Assembly (NCBI GenBank): GCA_028753945.1 | Contig: JAPNXP010000001.1 | Location: 15,118,501 to 15,182,500 of the forward strand | Source of the DNA: Hexactinellida sp. DTS-2022 | Lineage: Eukaryota > Porifera > Hexactinellida | Reading direction: 5' to 3' | DNA: 64,000 bases | Part shown: positions 9,459-20,303 of the stretch, piece after piece | How the letters are laid out: each line of letters begins with the position of its first letter | Position numbering within the stretch: the first letter of the stretch is position 1 | Made by a program: the position numbers and the translations under genes | The notes under the pieces: model-generated | What the model was told of the DNA's origin: nothing | What the model saw: only the letters and a program-made list of their open reading frames with translations | The model's database searches: none

Positions 9459-12400
9459 TGTTTTGACAAAAACTGTCCCCCCTACAAAACTTGTCCGGGG
9501 GGACACTTTTTGACAAATATCCATGGTCCATGTCAAAAACTGTCCCCCCTCTATTTTTATTGATTAGTCATATCGTGAAGTTTAAGGTTTCTATTTGCGA
9601 TCGAAATGTTTTGGTAAATGTAATCATTACGCAAGCTATTGCGCGAGTTTTGGTTACGCAGTTATTTGCACGAGTTATTGCGCGAGTTATTGCGCAAGTT
9701 GTTAGGCGTAGGTTGTCTTCCAATAAGTTATGTTATTGTAGTTTGTCTAAGTAGGAGTACTATTTAATTACATAGTTAAAGTTGGCAGCTGCAAATTTAT
9801 TCTAATCTAAACACTAACTCGAATTACCGTACTTCTAAGTTCTAACGCTACAATATTATGGATCCCCTCGAATACGAGTCGATTTCAGCATACCTCACTT
9901 CTGACAGATATCCACTAAATTTCACCAAAGATCAAAAGAGAAATTTACGCAGAAAAGCGTCAAAATTCCGCATCTTTGGGGAGAAACTAGTTAAGCCCTT
10001 CGAAAATCAACATTTGATCGTAATAATGCGAACCGAGGTGGGGGCCATTCTCACAGAAATTCACGACAACTCTGGCCATCAATGCATTCGGTACACTCAT
10101 AGCATTGCAAAAGATCGGTACTATTGGCCCAGTATGCTCAAGGATATCGAGCTCTATGTACAAGCCTGTGCCCGTTGCATCAGAAATCAGCCCAGTTTGA
10201 AAAGTCCCACGGTTCCTCTACAACCGCTTCCAGTAATCACCAAAGTTTGGTTCCGCGTTGGTATGGATCTGACTGGGCCTCTGATAGAATCGAATGGGTA
10301 CAAGTACATATTAACCGTTATCGATCATTTTACAAGATGGATTGAGACGCGCCCTCTTCGTACGAAAGAAGCTATCGAAGTAGCCAGAGGTTAGTTTTCT
10401 ATTTACTGCAGACAAGGAGCACCCGTTCAAATAATTAGTGACAATGGTACTGAGTTTACAAACAAGTTACATAAATCTTTACACGAAGCATATGATTGCA
10501 AATTAATATTCTCAACGCCATATCACCCTCAGACCAATGGGCTAGTAGAATCGTCGCATAAAGCTTTGAAGCGATCCCTTGTAAAAACTTTAGATGGGAA
10601 AAAAGAGAATTGGAGTGACTATCTGGAAGAGATAACTTTTTCATTGAATATTCGACCTCGACATACAACACAGTTCTCTGCCTTTGAGTTGATGCACGGC
10701 TCTCGTAAACCTCGACTTCCAATCCAAGCTGAGAATCTTGCGGCTCTATATCCTGATGCTGGTATCTTAGACCTGGACGAATGGGCTGGAGAGGAGCAAA
10801 TAAATGAATTCATCGACACTATGCAAGAAGCTCAAATGGATAACCAAGAAATTGCCGGAGAATCTCTTAAACAATTCTAAAACATTGATGAAAAGGCAAT
10901 TTGATAAAAGATTGAACCCGGTCACTTTAAACACAATCGAAAAAGGAGATCAAGTTCTTATAGAAAATGTATATAATAGGAAAAAAGGAGGCAAGCTAGA
11001 AGATAAGTGGATTGGCCCATATCTTGCAGATGAAGTAAATCCTACTAATGTCCGTGTAAGCCGAAATAAATCAATCCAACGTGTGAAGAAATCTAAAACA
11101 AAGCTCTGGAAAAAACGATCATTACCACTTCCAGATTCACCTAACAGCAAACGTTTACGTTTAGATGGAGATTTCGATTCAAACGAAGAGGAAATTATTG
11201 CCTCTCCTTTTCTTGGGCAAGAAGAAATCATACCTGTTTCGTCAAACAAATCTAACAGAAGTCGAGAAGAAATTTTGCAAGTGCTAGTTTCATTCAAGAG
11301 TAAAATCATAAACTCCATTCTAACTTCAACTCCTTTATCCCCACTTCACTCTCAACTTCATATCAGAAGCCACTTTGATTTTAGAGATCTAATGGATTGG
11401 AGATATGCTCACTATCCTTCAATCAACAGTGAAGAGTTCGAAATGGATCTCGATACCACGCAAGAGATAACTGAAGTCCTAACACAGTTTTATTTGGAGA
11501 GCTATAAGGTTAAAATTCCAGAGGTACCAGACACCTCTCAAGACTTTGAATTCTCCACTAAATGGGCCACGGATAGTATGAATTATGCAACAAAAGTTCT
11601 ACTACCTGTGGTCAGGAACTTCTGGCCGCACACTTTGAACCTTCGGTAGCTTCAGAATATCAAAAATTACCACCACTTCAAAGATTTTCTAATTCAGGAG
11701 CTTCATTTGAGGAAATGTGCCCCACTTGGGGAGGTCACTATGATGGAGTAAAATTAACTAACACGTGTCAATCGATAATTTTATCACATTATTAAGTCTA
11801 CACAAAGAGGCCATATTAGCAGCATTCGATCTAACTGGAGATTCGCCAAATCCTACACTTCGATCTATCTTCTCAATGGTTGATGAACAAATTTTTGACA
11901 AACTTAGACTGTGGACAGCTCCTAAGCTAGGAATGTCAATTAGCGACTCTGAATGCAACATGTTAGGATATGAGGGGAAAATGGTCAAATTCTTGCAAGA
12001 TAACAATTTTTGTCAAGACATTTATAGAATTGTATTTCAATGCTGGAGTTGTTGCTGTGAGTCAGAGAAAAGACTCAATCTAACTTCAGTCTTGGAATTT
12101 AAAACTAATTGTCAATTTTCAATCGACTACCAAATCAATTCAGCTTATAACTGTTTGACGTGTCGAGAGCCTAATGCCAACATAGAGAGTTTGTCAAAAG
12201 AATTTTCTTCAGTGCCTCCTCTTATTATTCTTGAAGTTGGACATCTTTTAATTAATTAATTAATTAAACACTAGTACTATCCGTGAGAGCAGTATTGAAG
12301 ATCATATTAGGATCACTCATCAAGAGAAGCAACTACATTACTCACTCCTCGCTTACACAATTCATTCTGGAATACACTTCCATATGAAGACCAAGTACCG

Positions 12401-12902
12401 TGATATCTGGTATGTATATGATGGAATGGAAAGGCCGAAATTAAAGCAAGCTGAAAGGATAATCCATGATAGTTCTCAAGGTCGAATAAACTGCGTCTTT
12501 TACGTATTGACCTCTCAAACACTATCCACTTGAAAACGATTTTGACAATGTGAGACAATAAAAATACTATTATTTGATTTTTGTTACTAAGTATTCTTTG
12601 TTTTAGTGATCAATTAAAACAATTGAGCTAAACTTGTACACGATTAACTTGTTGCATGAAACATTTTTCCATCGTGGGACTTAAAATCATATCATGTAAG
12701 TTGAGTTTTGTACGCAACATTGTGAACTCTAATTTACCTTGAATACTGAATAGAAGAAATGTTGGTAACTAGATTGATTGCCTTCTCCATATCGCGAGGC
12801 ACTGGTAGATACAAGAACTACTTTTATGATGATGTGATAATTCGATTTAATTTTCTGAGTAATTCACATTTATATAAAAATATCTAATTAATAAGTACGT
12901 AG

Positions 12903-12933
<31 letters not shown>

Positions 12934-13233
12934 AAAACTTCATTAAATTTCACCAAAAATATACAAAATTGCACGAAAAAATATTAATGCGACTTTGTTG
13001 GAATATGTTTAACTTAATTAAGTAGCAATCATCATTATTGTGATTATATATTATATTTCACCAAAACATTTCGATCGCAAATAGAAACCTTAAACTTCAC
13101 GATATGACTAATCAATAAAAATAGAGGGGGGACAGATTTTGTAGGGGGGACAGTTTTTGACATGGACCATGGATATTTGTCAAAAAGTGTCCCCCCGGAC
13201 AAGTTTTGTAGGGGGGACAGTTTTTGTCAAAAC
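9459..13233 (+). mobile_element. Ginger-type DNA transposon, fossil
   Basis: A 3,775-bp element with long terminal inverted repeats of about 170 bp (ends TGTTTTGACAAAAACTG / CAGTTTTTGTCAAAACG) flanked by CATG on both sides, a 4-bp target duplication. Coding parts in order: integrase with an HHCC-type zinc-binding region and a DDE core near 9.9-10.9 kb, a basic C-terminal region near 10.9-11.6 kb, and a downstream region near 11.8-12.3 kb with paired Cys motifs and PPLIILEVGHL that recalls ubiquitin-specific protease finger/palm sequence. No gag or reverse transcriptase is present, and the inverted ends plus 4-bp duplication fit Ginger rather than an LTR element. The coding region is broken in several places. 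Near 9.62-9.71 kb a repeated TTATTGCGCGAG-like motif is present. Confidence 0.8.
12911..12932 (+). repeat. (AC)11 microsatellite inside the Ginger element
   Basis: Perfect AC dinucleotide run of 22 bases. Confidence 0.95.
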
Positions 13234-13439
13234 GCATGCAATCAGTGAGTATATCTTATTGTTTACAAGCGCGGAAGCACCTTTATAATTGATTATTCAT
13301 ACAAATAATTAATTTATATTATTTGATTAAGCAAATTAAGAACTTTTGGGTTGCAGAAGGAATTTTAGCATGATCCGTAAATAATTTTTTTCTCCGTAAA
13401 ATTTTATGGTCAATCTCCAGCAATTTATCTGAACTCACT

Positions 13440-13694
13440 TTGCAGCACTGAGTCGTACTGACAGGTTCTTACTACCAGGGCCGGCGGAAGCTCGTGAGAG
13501 GTGGGGCGGCCTTGTATTATGATGATAATTGTGAGGATTGCAGAGTCAAAAAACACGCCCGGGAAATTTCAGAGTACCAAAAAATCACAGGAAAAGTGGG
13601 GCGGCCCAACCGCCCCACTTCCGCCGGCCCTGCTTACTACAGAGTTGCTCATGTAGCGCCCCCGTACTGCCACCTACTACCTTTCCCAGAATTT
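13440..13694 (-). repeat. Inverted partner of 8505-8585, split by a hAT MITE
   Basis: Reads on the minus strand as GGTGGCAGTACGGGGGCGCT, ATGAGCAACT, then, beyond the MITE, CCTGTCAGTACGACT, matching the left-hand copy. The pair brackets the ribozymes and the Ginger element. Confidence 0.6.
13476..13632 (+). mobile_element. hAT MITE, 157 bp, target duplication CTTACTAC
   Basis: Termini CAGGGCCGGCGGAAGC and CTTCCGCCGGCCCTG are exact inverses over 14 bases, and the 8-bp sequence CTTACTAC is present at 13468-13475 and 13633-13640. Inside are inverse GTGGGGCGGCC / GGCGGTTGGGCC-type blocks. No coding capacity. Confidence 0.9.
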
Positions 13695-14083
13695 GTCAGA
13701 ATCTTTCGAAGATTCACTGGATCGTAAAGGCCATTGCTGTTCGAATCCATGCAGGTATCTCCGATCTCATTACCGAGTCGAGGAGTATTTATACAAACCC
13801 TGCTTATCAGGAGATGCAGATCCTCATGAATACTGGAAGAAAATAAACACAATTCTCAAGCACTATCACGAATTGCATGCTTATACCTTCAAATCGTGGT
13901 TCAAGTCCTCCAGTGAAACGGCTGTTCTCTGTAGCTGGAAAGTTATTCCGTCTGAAATGTGCAGATTAGCTGACAATTTATTCAAAAATTAACGTATATT
14001 CGAAGTACGTAATAGTAAATTAATCATAGGCGTAGGCTCCGGTAGGGCCATGGCCCTACCAGCCCTTGAGAAAGCCCTGTCAC
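13695..14083 (+). other. Unassigned 390 bases
   Basis: Two overlapping ORFs cross this stretch but neither shows a recognisable domain. A short AGGCGTAGGCTCCGGTAGGG block near 14029 is the end of a CAGGGGCGTAG-type MITE, truncated. Confidence 0.4.
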
Positions 14084-14307
14084 GGAAATTTTGGTCCCCT
14101 TGGAAAAAATCTGTGGAAAATTGGTCCCTCTGAGGTTTGTGTTTATTTAGTTATCGAATTTACTTAAAACTGGTCCTAGGACCACTTTTCATGGAATTTT
14201 GGTCCCCCGGACCAATTCTTTGTCTAAAATTGGTCCCCCAGACCAAAATTCCATGGAATATTGGTCCGCCGGACCAATTTTTTCGGGAAGCAATTTTCCA
14301 GTGACAG
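14084..14307 (+). mobile_element. hAT-like MITE with GGTCC palindromes
   Basis: Ends CCTGTCACGGAAA and TTTCCAGTGACAG are near inverses; inside are at least four TTGGTCCxxCxGACCAA palindromic blocks. It ends about 140 bp before the NHL start codon. Confidence 0.55.
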
Positions 14308-14446
14308 TGCCATTGACTAGTATGGATTCACTATTACGCTATTTTAAATTTTTTATCAGTGTAGCTTGAAATATTCTCTTGTTGTTATATGATATTTACT
14401 TTTTATTGTATTTTGTAATATCCATACCTCTACATCGGTTCCACAG

Positions 14447-15670
14447 ATGGCTAGTGCTAATGTGCCAGCAGAGAATCCATTCCTGACACAGCTAGAGAGG
14501 GTGCGAGTAGAGCTACGGGAGAGAGTAGCCAGAGCTCATCAGGTGCTGCGAGAGAGAGAGACAGCATTGCTGTCAGAGCTGCAGCAGCTAGAGGATGTCT
14601 ACAGGGGAGAGGGAGTTGCTGGACAGATTCTAGAGTTGTCTCTCACGAAGGAACAAACTATCTCCACTCTACAGAGAAACGATAATCAAGAATTCCTCGA
14701 ACAGAGTGTGTCTCTACTGGATGCACGCATGAGAGAGCTAGAAGCTAGTCTCGAGACAGCTAGAGACAGGATGAGACAAGTGGAGCTGGAGTGGGATACA
14801 AACATAGAAGGAATACTGAGTAGGACAGGATCGATTCTAGTGAGAGGAGTAGCAGACTACAAGGAGAAAGGAAATCCTATAAAGGTAGCTGGGAAACACA
14901 GGAATAAAACCTCTTCCACAGCTGGAGAGTTCTATTATCCAAATTCAATCGCAATTGACTCTGAAACGAATATTATTTATATTTGTGATGGAGGTAATAA
15001 CCGGGTACAAGTCTTTAATGAATCTTTAGGATTCTTATTAGCATTCAGTGAAGAGATGAATGACCCAGTTGGTATCTGTATCCATCTTAACAAAGTCTAC
15101 GTCACACAGTATGATGCTAATTCCCTCACTGTACACTCTACTGAAGGTAGATACATACAGTCAGTTGGGAGAAGAGGCGAGAAAGAACTGGAATTTTATT
15201 CTCCAACAGGTGTAGCTGTATCAACTGTGAATAATCTAATATACATTTGTGACTATTACAACAATCGCATTCAATGTTTGAATTTAGTTTTAACTTTCCA
15301 TTCATTCATTCCTAATGTTGACACCCCAAGAGATATCAAGCTAACTCCTCAGAATATTATTGTATTGACAAATAGAAATCCATGCATTCGTTTCTATAAC
15401 TACTCTCATCAGCTGATTAGAGAGATAATACCTCGAGGAGAAGGCAATCAGGTGATTAATCCTTATTGCTTCTGTCTCGACAGAGATTTCAATATTCTAT
15501 TGACTGACTTCTCAGCTGATTCTGTTCTCATATTCTCTAGCAGAGGAGAACTGCTACACAAGTTTGGGAAGAGAGGAGACCTTATCTCTCCTATTGGGAT
15601 AGCTACGGATAGAGAAGGTAGAATTATAGTTATGTCTCGAAACCCTGAACATTGTATTCAGATATTCTGA
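14447..15670 (+). CDS. Coiled-coil plus NHL-repeat protein (RING-less TRIM/NHL type), 407 aa
   Basis: Single intact exon. Residues about 10-130 form a long coiled coil rich in Arg, Glu and Leu (ARAHQVLRERETALLSEL, LDARMRELEASLETARDRM). From about residue 150 a six-bladed NHL propeller follows: AGEFYYPNSIAIDSETNIIY with CDGGNNRVQVF, then LEFYSPTGVAVST with CDYYNNRIQCL, and a final blade ending RNPEHCIQIF. The N-terminal RING and B-box of true TRIM proteins are absent, so ubiquitin ligase activity is not expected; a multimeric scaffold or RNA/protein-binding role is inferred. The last blade lacks about five residues that the paralogue at 60018 keeps (EGRGD). The ATG follows TTCCACAG, a splice-acceptor-like sequence, so a non-coding first exon or a trans-spliced leader is possible. 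Paralogues: 18674, 21341, 60018. Confidence 0.85.
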   Translation: MASANVPAENPFLTQLERVRVELRERVARAHQVLRERETALLSELQQLEDVYRGEGVAGQILELSLTKEQTISTLQRNDNQEFLEQSVSLLDARMRELEASLETARDRMRQVELEWDTNIEGILSRTGSILVRGVADYKEKGNPIKVAGKHRNKTSSTAGEFYYPNSIAIDSETNIIYICDGGNNRVQVFNESLGFLLAFSEEMNDPVGICIHLNKVYVTQYDANSLTVHSTEGRYIQSVGRRGEKELEFYSPTGVAVSTVNNLIYICDYYNNRIQCLNLVLTFHSFIPNVDTPRDIKLTPQNIIVLTNRNPCIRFYNYSHQLIREIIPRGEGNQVINPYCFCLDRDFNILLTDFSADSVLIFSSRGELLHKFGKRGDLISPIGIATDREGRIIVMSRNPEHCIQIF

Positions 15671-15908
15671 TTCCATTTTAGACCTTTCAAAACTTTATAT
15701 ACTTTTTTTTGAAATATTTATCTAGTGTTAAGTTATTAGCTAATTAGTCCCCAGTATCATTAAGTATCCGATCAATATAATCCATTGTAATTAGATTGTT
15801 TGTAGATACCTTTTGTGTCTCTTTTATTTCTGGTATTATTTAATATTCATTTAATATTAACGTACTAACGAGGCAGGTTTGCTGTAATGAGATATAAAGT
15901 ATTGACAT

Positions 15909-16378
15909 CAGTGGCGGCAGGGGGGCTCTGTCAGGGAGAAATCAGGGGGGCACAATTAATAAATATTTTTTAATGCTCCATTACAAGACTATAGTATTAA
16001 GTTTAAGAAATCCATCAAATTTATAGTAATAAACGAGCTACGGTAGAAAAGGGAACTCGATTGCGGTGAAGGCATTTAGAAATACTTGAAAATTTCATAA
16101 TTAGAATAAATAAAAATTATTTGCCATTTTTTAATGAATTATATAACTTAGATAATGAATTAGTGATTACGAAATGAAAACAAATGAATTCCAATTACTA
16201 TGTATTTGCTTTCATTTTTCTAATATTCATTCTAATTCAAAGGTACAAGGACAACATAAATGTAATTTATATAAACAACCTCGTACAGAGGTTGTAATAT
16301 CCTTATGAGGATGATATTCCATTGCAGCTCCGGGGGGGGGCTCAAGCCCCCCTTTGCCCCCCCGTAGCATCGCCACTG
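15909..16378 (+). mobile_element. hAT-like element, 470 bp, ends CAGTGGCG / CGCCACTG
   Basis: Terminal inverses CAGTGGCG and CGCCACTG with C-rich and G-rich subterminal runs. No coding sequence. A clean duplication is not visible. Confidence 0.6.
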
Positions 16379-16442
16379 AGTATTGTATATAATTAGATGC
16401 AGGGGACCGGACCGACCGGTTTCAGTCGCTGGTCTGGACCGG

Positions 16443-16608
16443 TGTAAGCGCGCTTTGGGGCCCCCCAGCGTTTTAGGGCCCTTGTCCCTAAAATCCCAGC
16501 GTTAGGGATCCCGTCCCCATATCGCTAGTGTTTTAAAGCACAGGAGCCCAAACGCTAGCGTATTAGGGACATGGGCCTAAACGCTGGGGTTCTCATAACG
16601 CGCTTACA
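16443..16608 (+). mobile_element. Nested 166-bp TIR element, duplication CCGG
   Basis: Termini TGTAAGCGCG and CGCGCTTACA, bounded by CCGG on each side, inside the hAT element. The interior has several AGCGTTTTAGGG-like blocks and their inverses. Confidence 0.75.
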
Positions 16609-16801
16609 CCGGTCCAAAATAGCGATTTAACGATTTGGATTCATCCTAAAACGATTATGCTCCTATCCGTTATTACCCATTGTTTACAAGCACATAAGTA
16701 ATCCCCATTAAACCAATGAAATTTCCAGAGGTACGATTTCATGAATTAAGTCACTCGACATTCTACGACAACAGGATCTTTCAACTCGCCATTAACCAGG
16801 G

Positions 16802-16985
16802 GAGTTTACTTATACAGCGATCATCGGTAGCACCGATCATCGGCGTTAATATTAAAAACCTGGCTTCTTTATACCGATTGTTCTTTTTATGTTTATAAAA
16901 AACACTATCGGTAGAAAGTAGCCAGGTTTTTTTAATACAAACGCCGATGATCGGCGCTACCGATGATCGCTGTATAAGTAAACTC
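16802..16985 (+). mobile_element. Nested foldback MITE, 184 bp
   Basis: Almost fully self-complementary: GAGTTTACTTATACAGCGAT at the left and its inverse at the right, with CCGATCATCGGCG and AAAACCTGGCT arms inside. A transcript would fold into one long hairpin. Confidence 0.8.
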
Positions 16986-17240
16986 TACCCAGGGAATGTG
17001 CTTCATGCCCTTATTTGAACAGATTATTATTGTAGTTGAAAAATATGCACTAATTTAAATTTTAAATTTTAATAAGTATATTATAAATACAAGTGGATAT
17101 AATTAGCCACTCTACTATGCGGTCTGGACCAGTCCAAATCGATCTAATATTTTGATCACACGGTCTGGACCGTCCAGAAAAAGTCAATGACGGTCTGGAC
17201 CTGTCCATTACATTGCCGGACCGCTGCATCTGAATTAGAT

Positions 17241-17570
17241 ATGTCGGACACAGACCGCAAGGACTCTCCTCCAGCCAGTATCCGGGAGGGAGATTTGGAC
17301 CCAAAGTGCGTCAATTCCGGTAACCCAGTCTTCACGTGTCGGCCCCCCCCTCCCGCCTCCCCGACACTCGCGCCCACCGAAGACCCCTCCCAGAAGCCCC
17401 GCCCCTTCTACCAGACTAGCTCCAGCAGGTACGGCGTCTCGGGCCCCAGCGACGAGATGCTCCCTCTCACCTACCACGGGAAATCCAACAAGTTCTCGGA
17501 GCACCTCATGAATGCAGGCATGTATCGGAACAACTCTCTCAACACGGCCACTGACAAGAGTCCCTTCTAG
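17241..17570 (+). CDS. PIERCE1/2-like ciliary microtubule inner protein, 109 aa
   Basis: Single exon, GC-rich compared with its surroundings. The first half is disordered and Pro-rich. The C-terminal half carries the family pattern: PRPFYQTSSSRYG, DEMLPLTYHGKSNKFSEHL, AGMYRNNSLNT and a terminal KSPF, resembling the FxxTSxxYG ... HEMPxxFY ... NKFSxxL ... GMYRNNxxN pattern of PIERCE1/PIERCE2 (C9orf116, C15orf65). These proteins sit inside the axonemal doublet wall near the A-B junction. A longer in-frame start at 17187 lies within the transposon end and is unlikely; the ATG at 17241 is chosen because MSDTDRKDS begins directly after the target duplication. Expression in flagellated cells is inference. 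Confidence 0.85.
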   Translation: MSDTDRKDSPPASIREGDLDPKCVNSGNPVFTCRPPPPASPTLAPTEDPSQKPRPFYQTSSSRYGVSGPSDEMLPLTYHGKSNKFSEHLMNAGMYRNNSLNTATDKSPF

Positions 17571-17667
17571 CCACACACTGCAGTACTGTATGCACCGACT
17601 AACCACTTATTCTCCCTGCTATTGGTACTGTATTAACGTATCCATAGTATTTGTATTGTATGTACGG

Positions 17668-17780
17668 CAGGATTGTCGTGGGAAGGGTACTTTATTCCCA
17701 CAGGATATCTGTGGGAATTCCCAGTAGGAAACCATTTCCAATTATCATTCATATATTTATATATTGAATCCCACGGCAAC
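17668..17780 (+). mobile_element. MITE remnant, ends AGGATTGTCGTGGGAA / TCCCACGGCAACGCG
   Basis: Near-inverse ends with internal GGGAATTCCCA palindromes; a related palindrome lies at 22765-22835 (CAGGGTTGCCGTGGG). Confidence 0.5.
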
Positions 17781-17949
17781 GCGATGCATGCATTTATCAG
17801 AATTTTGATATATTTGAAGTTTTGCGTTTTGCCCGAATTAATTTTTTAGGTTCCTTAATTGTTCCATTGAATGTTTATGCAATGTCGATATACAAACTTT
17901 TTGCTAATTGCAGCCAGCGGGCAACTAACATCCCATATGTAGTAAGATG

Positions 17950-17955
17950 AATAAA
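17950..17955 (+). terminator. AATAAA, candidate polyadenylation signal for PIERCE-like gene
   Basis: First clear AATAAA downstream, about 380 bases after the stop. Confidence 0.35.
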
Positions 17956-17959
17956 GTAT

Positions 17960-18670
17960 TTATTTATTAACTAATTTACTCTACCTAGCTGCTTCCCAGT
18001 ATGTAACATGTTTCTCCAGCATTGGATAAGGCCGCCTAAAGCATTTCCGTATGAACTTTGTACCTCTAAAGCCTGAGTTTCAATTCTTCTCGCAGAGGCA
18101 GATATCTCCATTACGTATCCTTATTTACTCAAATAATAGTCCATACGGGCAGTGGCGTAGCCAGGGTGCGCACTTAGGAAACACCCCGTATCCAAAAACA
18201 ATTGCCCGCAAAATGTCCACTAGTATAATACTATAGTGCGGAAATGCCGCACCCATAATTACAGTGCAGCTAAATTCATTATATCCTAGGCTATTATTCG
18301 AGTGAATACGGTACGTATTATATTCCAATACATAATGCGACTCTCTAGACAAGTGCATGGTGTTGTATAAACCATGGATTGTATTTGTGTGACAGTCTAC
18401 TCCCGTTATAAGTTATAACGAAGTCGAATATATCAAAATATCGCTTATAACGAGTTATTTATGTTCTCCCAATCTAGTAGTTTTGCGAACTAAATGAAAC
18501 GGTCCCTTTAACTTCGTTATAGCGAGCAGTTCATAAACAAAGTTTACAAATTTGAACATTTTCATCAACTTTGCTCTACAACTGACACATTACAATGTCC
18601 CAAAAAAATTATTTTAATGTGAATATTTGTCAATTCTGAGATCATAATTATTACAGAAACTATCGAGTGT
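17960..18670. other. Repeat remnants between genes
   Basis: A GCAGTGGCGTAGCCAGGGTG end at about 18150 and a Tigger-like end (CAGTCTACTCCCGTTATAA near 18395 with inverse TTCGTTATAGCGAG near 18513) are visible. No gene was found. Confidence 0.5.
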
Positions 18671-18673
18671 AGA

Positions 18674-19278
18674 ATGGCAACTGAGTTTGTAGCGGACATG
18701 CGAGAAGAGACAGCCAGAGAGCTGGAACGAATTCGAGGGGAAGTGGTGATAGCGAAAGAGGAGTTACGAGTCCGATTCGAGGGTTATATCCAAGTGCTAC
18801 GTGGCAGACACCTCGAACTGGTGGCACAGCTGGATGAAGTGGTCCGTGTGGCAGAGACACAAGTGGAGGATAGACAGGTGAAGCTGAATCAATTGAAAGT
18901 GACCAAAGCTGATGCGACACACAATCTCCAACACAATGAGCTCAATGAGACTCTAATAAATGTGTCCCGAGAGTTGGACGAGAAGATACGGGGACTAGAG
19001 GCACGGTGGATCGGATTCCATCTGTGTGGCTCGAGTGGCATGACGGGTGGTTGGAAGGTGGCATGGCTGGATTGTGTCGCTTGTGTGAGGGTGTATCCTA
19101 CGTGAACAGACACAGCCCAGTGTGGTCTGGTGTCAATAGAGGAAAGGGACAGATGGAAATAAAATATCCTTCTGGTCTGTCAATAGACAGAGACAATGGA
19201 GATATTTATGTGTGTGATACATGGGCTCACAGGATCCTGAAGGGAATTATTCGAGAACGATTACACAAACTGGTATGA
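18674..19278 (+). pseudogene. Truncated coiled-coil/NHL gene
   Basis: Begins MATEFVADMREETARELERI and continues as an Arg/Glu-rich coiled coil to about residue 110, like the family members at 14447 and 21341. Near 19006 the frame shifts by one; in the second frame a first NHL blade is clear (GKGQMEIKYPSGLSIDRD, then IYVCDTWAHRILK). Homology stops after that blade and the remaining five are missing. Frameshift plus truncation make a functional propeller unlikely. A short coiled-coil protein could still be made. Confidence 0.75.
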
Positions 19279-19507
19279 CTGGTTCTTCAATTTGAGATTC
19301 AATTTGATTCAATAGCTACTTGTATATAAATCGATCTCTAATACTTATTTGCATTGAAATTTTCTACTCTATGAAAATTCAATTTAGTTCAACAGTTATT
19401 AAATTTCAAAACGATTTCTGATATCCAAACAATAGATTAATGATATAGAATATCTATGAACATTCGTATGTGTATTTGTTTGGTGCCCGAAATGTATTAG
19501 AGTGATA

Positions 19508-19526
19508 GGGGGGGGGGGGGGGGGGG
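19508..19526 (+). repeat. Homopolymer of 19 G
   Basis: Uninterrupted G run; assembly errors in length are common at such sites. Confidence 0.95.
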
Positions 19527-20271
19527 TTACCGCATTTATAATGGAAATACGTATAACTTAATCCTCTTTGTCATTCTAAGTAAACAAGTATACTGATTTC
19601 GAATTTACGAAACTATTATGTTTACATATTGTTGACGTTTACAAACAGGTAAACAAATTGGTTTGGTTTATAATGAAGTTGAACCTATTTACTATCTTAC
19701 GATTGTTATAATGGGTAGTATTGGGTACAGTATGCTAATAACATATTTAGTTGCACGGATATATGATTTGAATAACTATTGCATTGTTGCTGTTCATAAA
19801 AAGTTATACAAATCGATGAAAACTTATATGTACATGGAAGGCAAAGGGTATCACAGATAAATGCATATACTGAAGACTCTGTCAACTGGGTATTGATTAA
19901 TAATTATTGGGTGTAGTGGTGAAGATGAAGAATATCTTAGCTAATATATCTTAATGCGTAGCGGTTAGTTGATCCATCGCCAAGCTGACGAGAACAAAGG
20001 GGTCGTTACATTTATATTCATTTCACTCTATGGGAGAAAAAATATAAAATTACAGCTGTGCAGACAGCATATTCTGGTGGAGGCACTATTAGTCTCTGAA
20101 CCCCAAATATAGTGCCTCCATAGGCGCCAAGTTTGGGGTTTTTGGGGGGCTGGGGGTCACTGGGAGCGACCTCCCGGACCTTTCGGTGGATTAATTTTTG
20201 TATGAAAGTGGTCCTTTTAATCGACCAAGGGATGATAGAGGGTGAGAATCACGTTTGTTTACTCAATATAT

Positions 20272-20303
20272 CCAGATTTTGTTTCTGAAGAAACAAAATC
20301 TGG
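20272..20303 (+). repeat. Perfect 14-bp stem hairpin with TGAA loop
   Basis: CCAGATTTTGTTTC pairs exactly with GAAACAAAATCTGG. No gene end is adjacent, so a terminator role is not supported. Confidence 0.8.

Larger units (their letters stand above)
16399..17232 (+). mobile_element. hAT element with GGACCGGTCC-rich ends, duplication AATTAGAT, abuts PIERCE start
   Basis: The 8-mer AATTAGAT occurs at 16391-16398 and 17233-17240. The right end reads GGACCGCTGCATCTG, as in the intact relative at 48188-48617. The left end seems to lack about 5 bases of its terminus. The element contains two smaller nested elements (16443-16608 and 16802-16985). Its right duplication is followed directly by the ATG of the PIERCE gene. 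Confidence 0.8.

Noticed and set aside
9459-13233. LTR retrotransposon interpretation for the Gypsy-like integrase
   Set aside because: Ends are inverted rather than direct repeats, no gag or reverse transcriptase is present, and the duplication is 4 bp; Ginger fits better.
14447-15670. TRIM-type E3 ubiquitin ligase
   Set aside because: No RING or B-box Cys/His pattern precedes the coiled coil.
17062-17606. Three minus-strand ORFs opposite the PIERCE-like gene
   Set aside because: They are shadows of the GC-rich plus-strand exon and of the hAT end; no domain or consistent codon pattern.
19663-19860. 65-residue ORF with one hydrophobic segment
   Set aside because: No signal peptide, conserved motif or neighbouring gene structure; AT-rich chance ORF more likely.
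20272-20303. Rho-independent terminator
   Set aside because: Eukaryotic sequence, no adjacent gene end and no T run.
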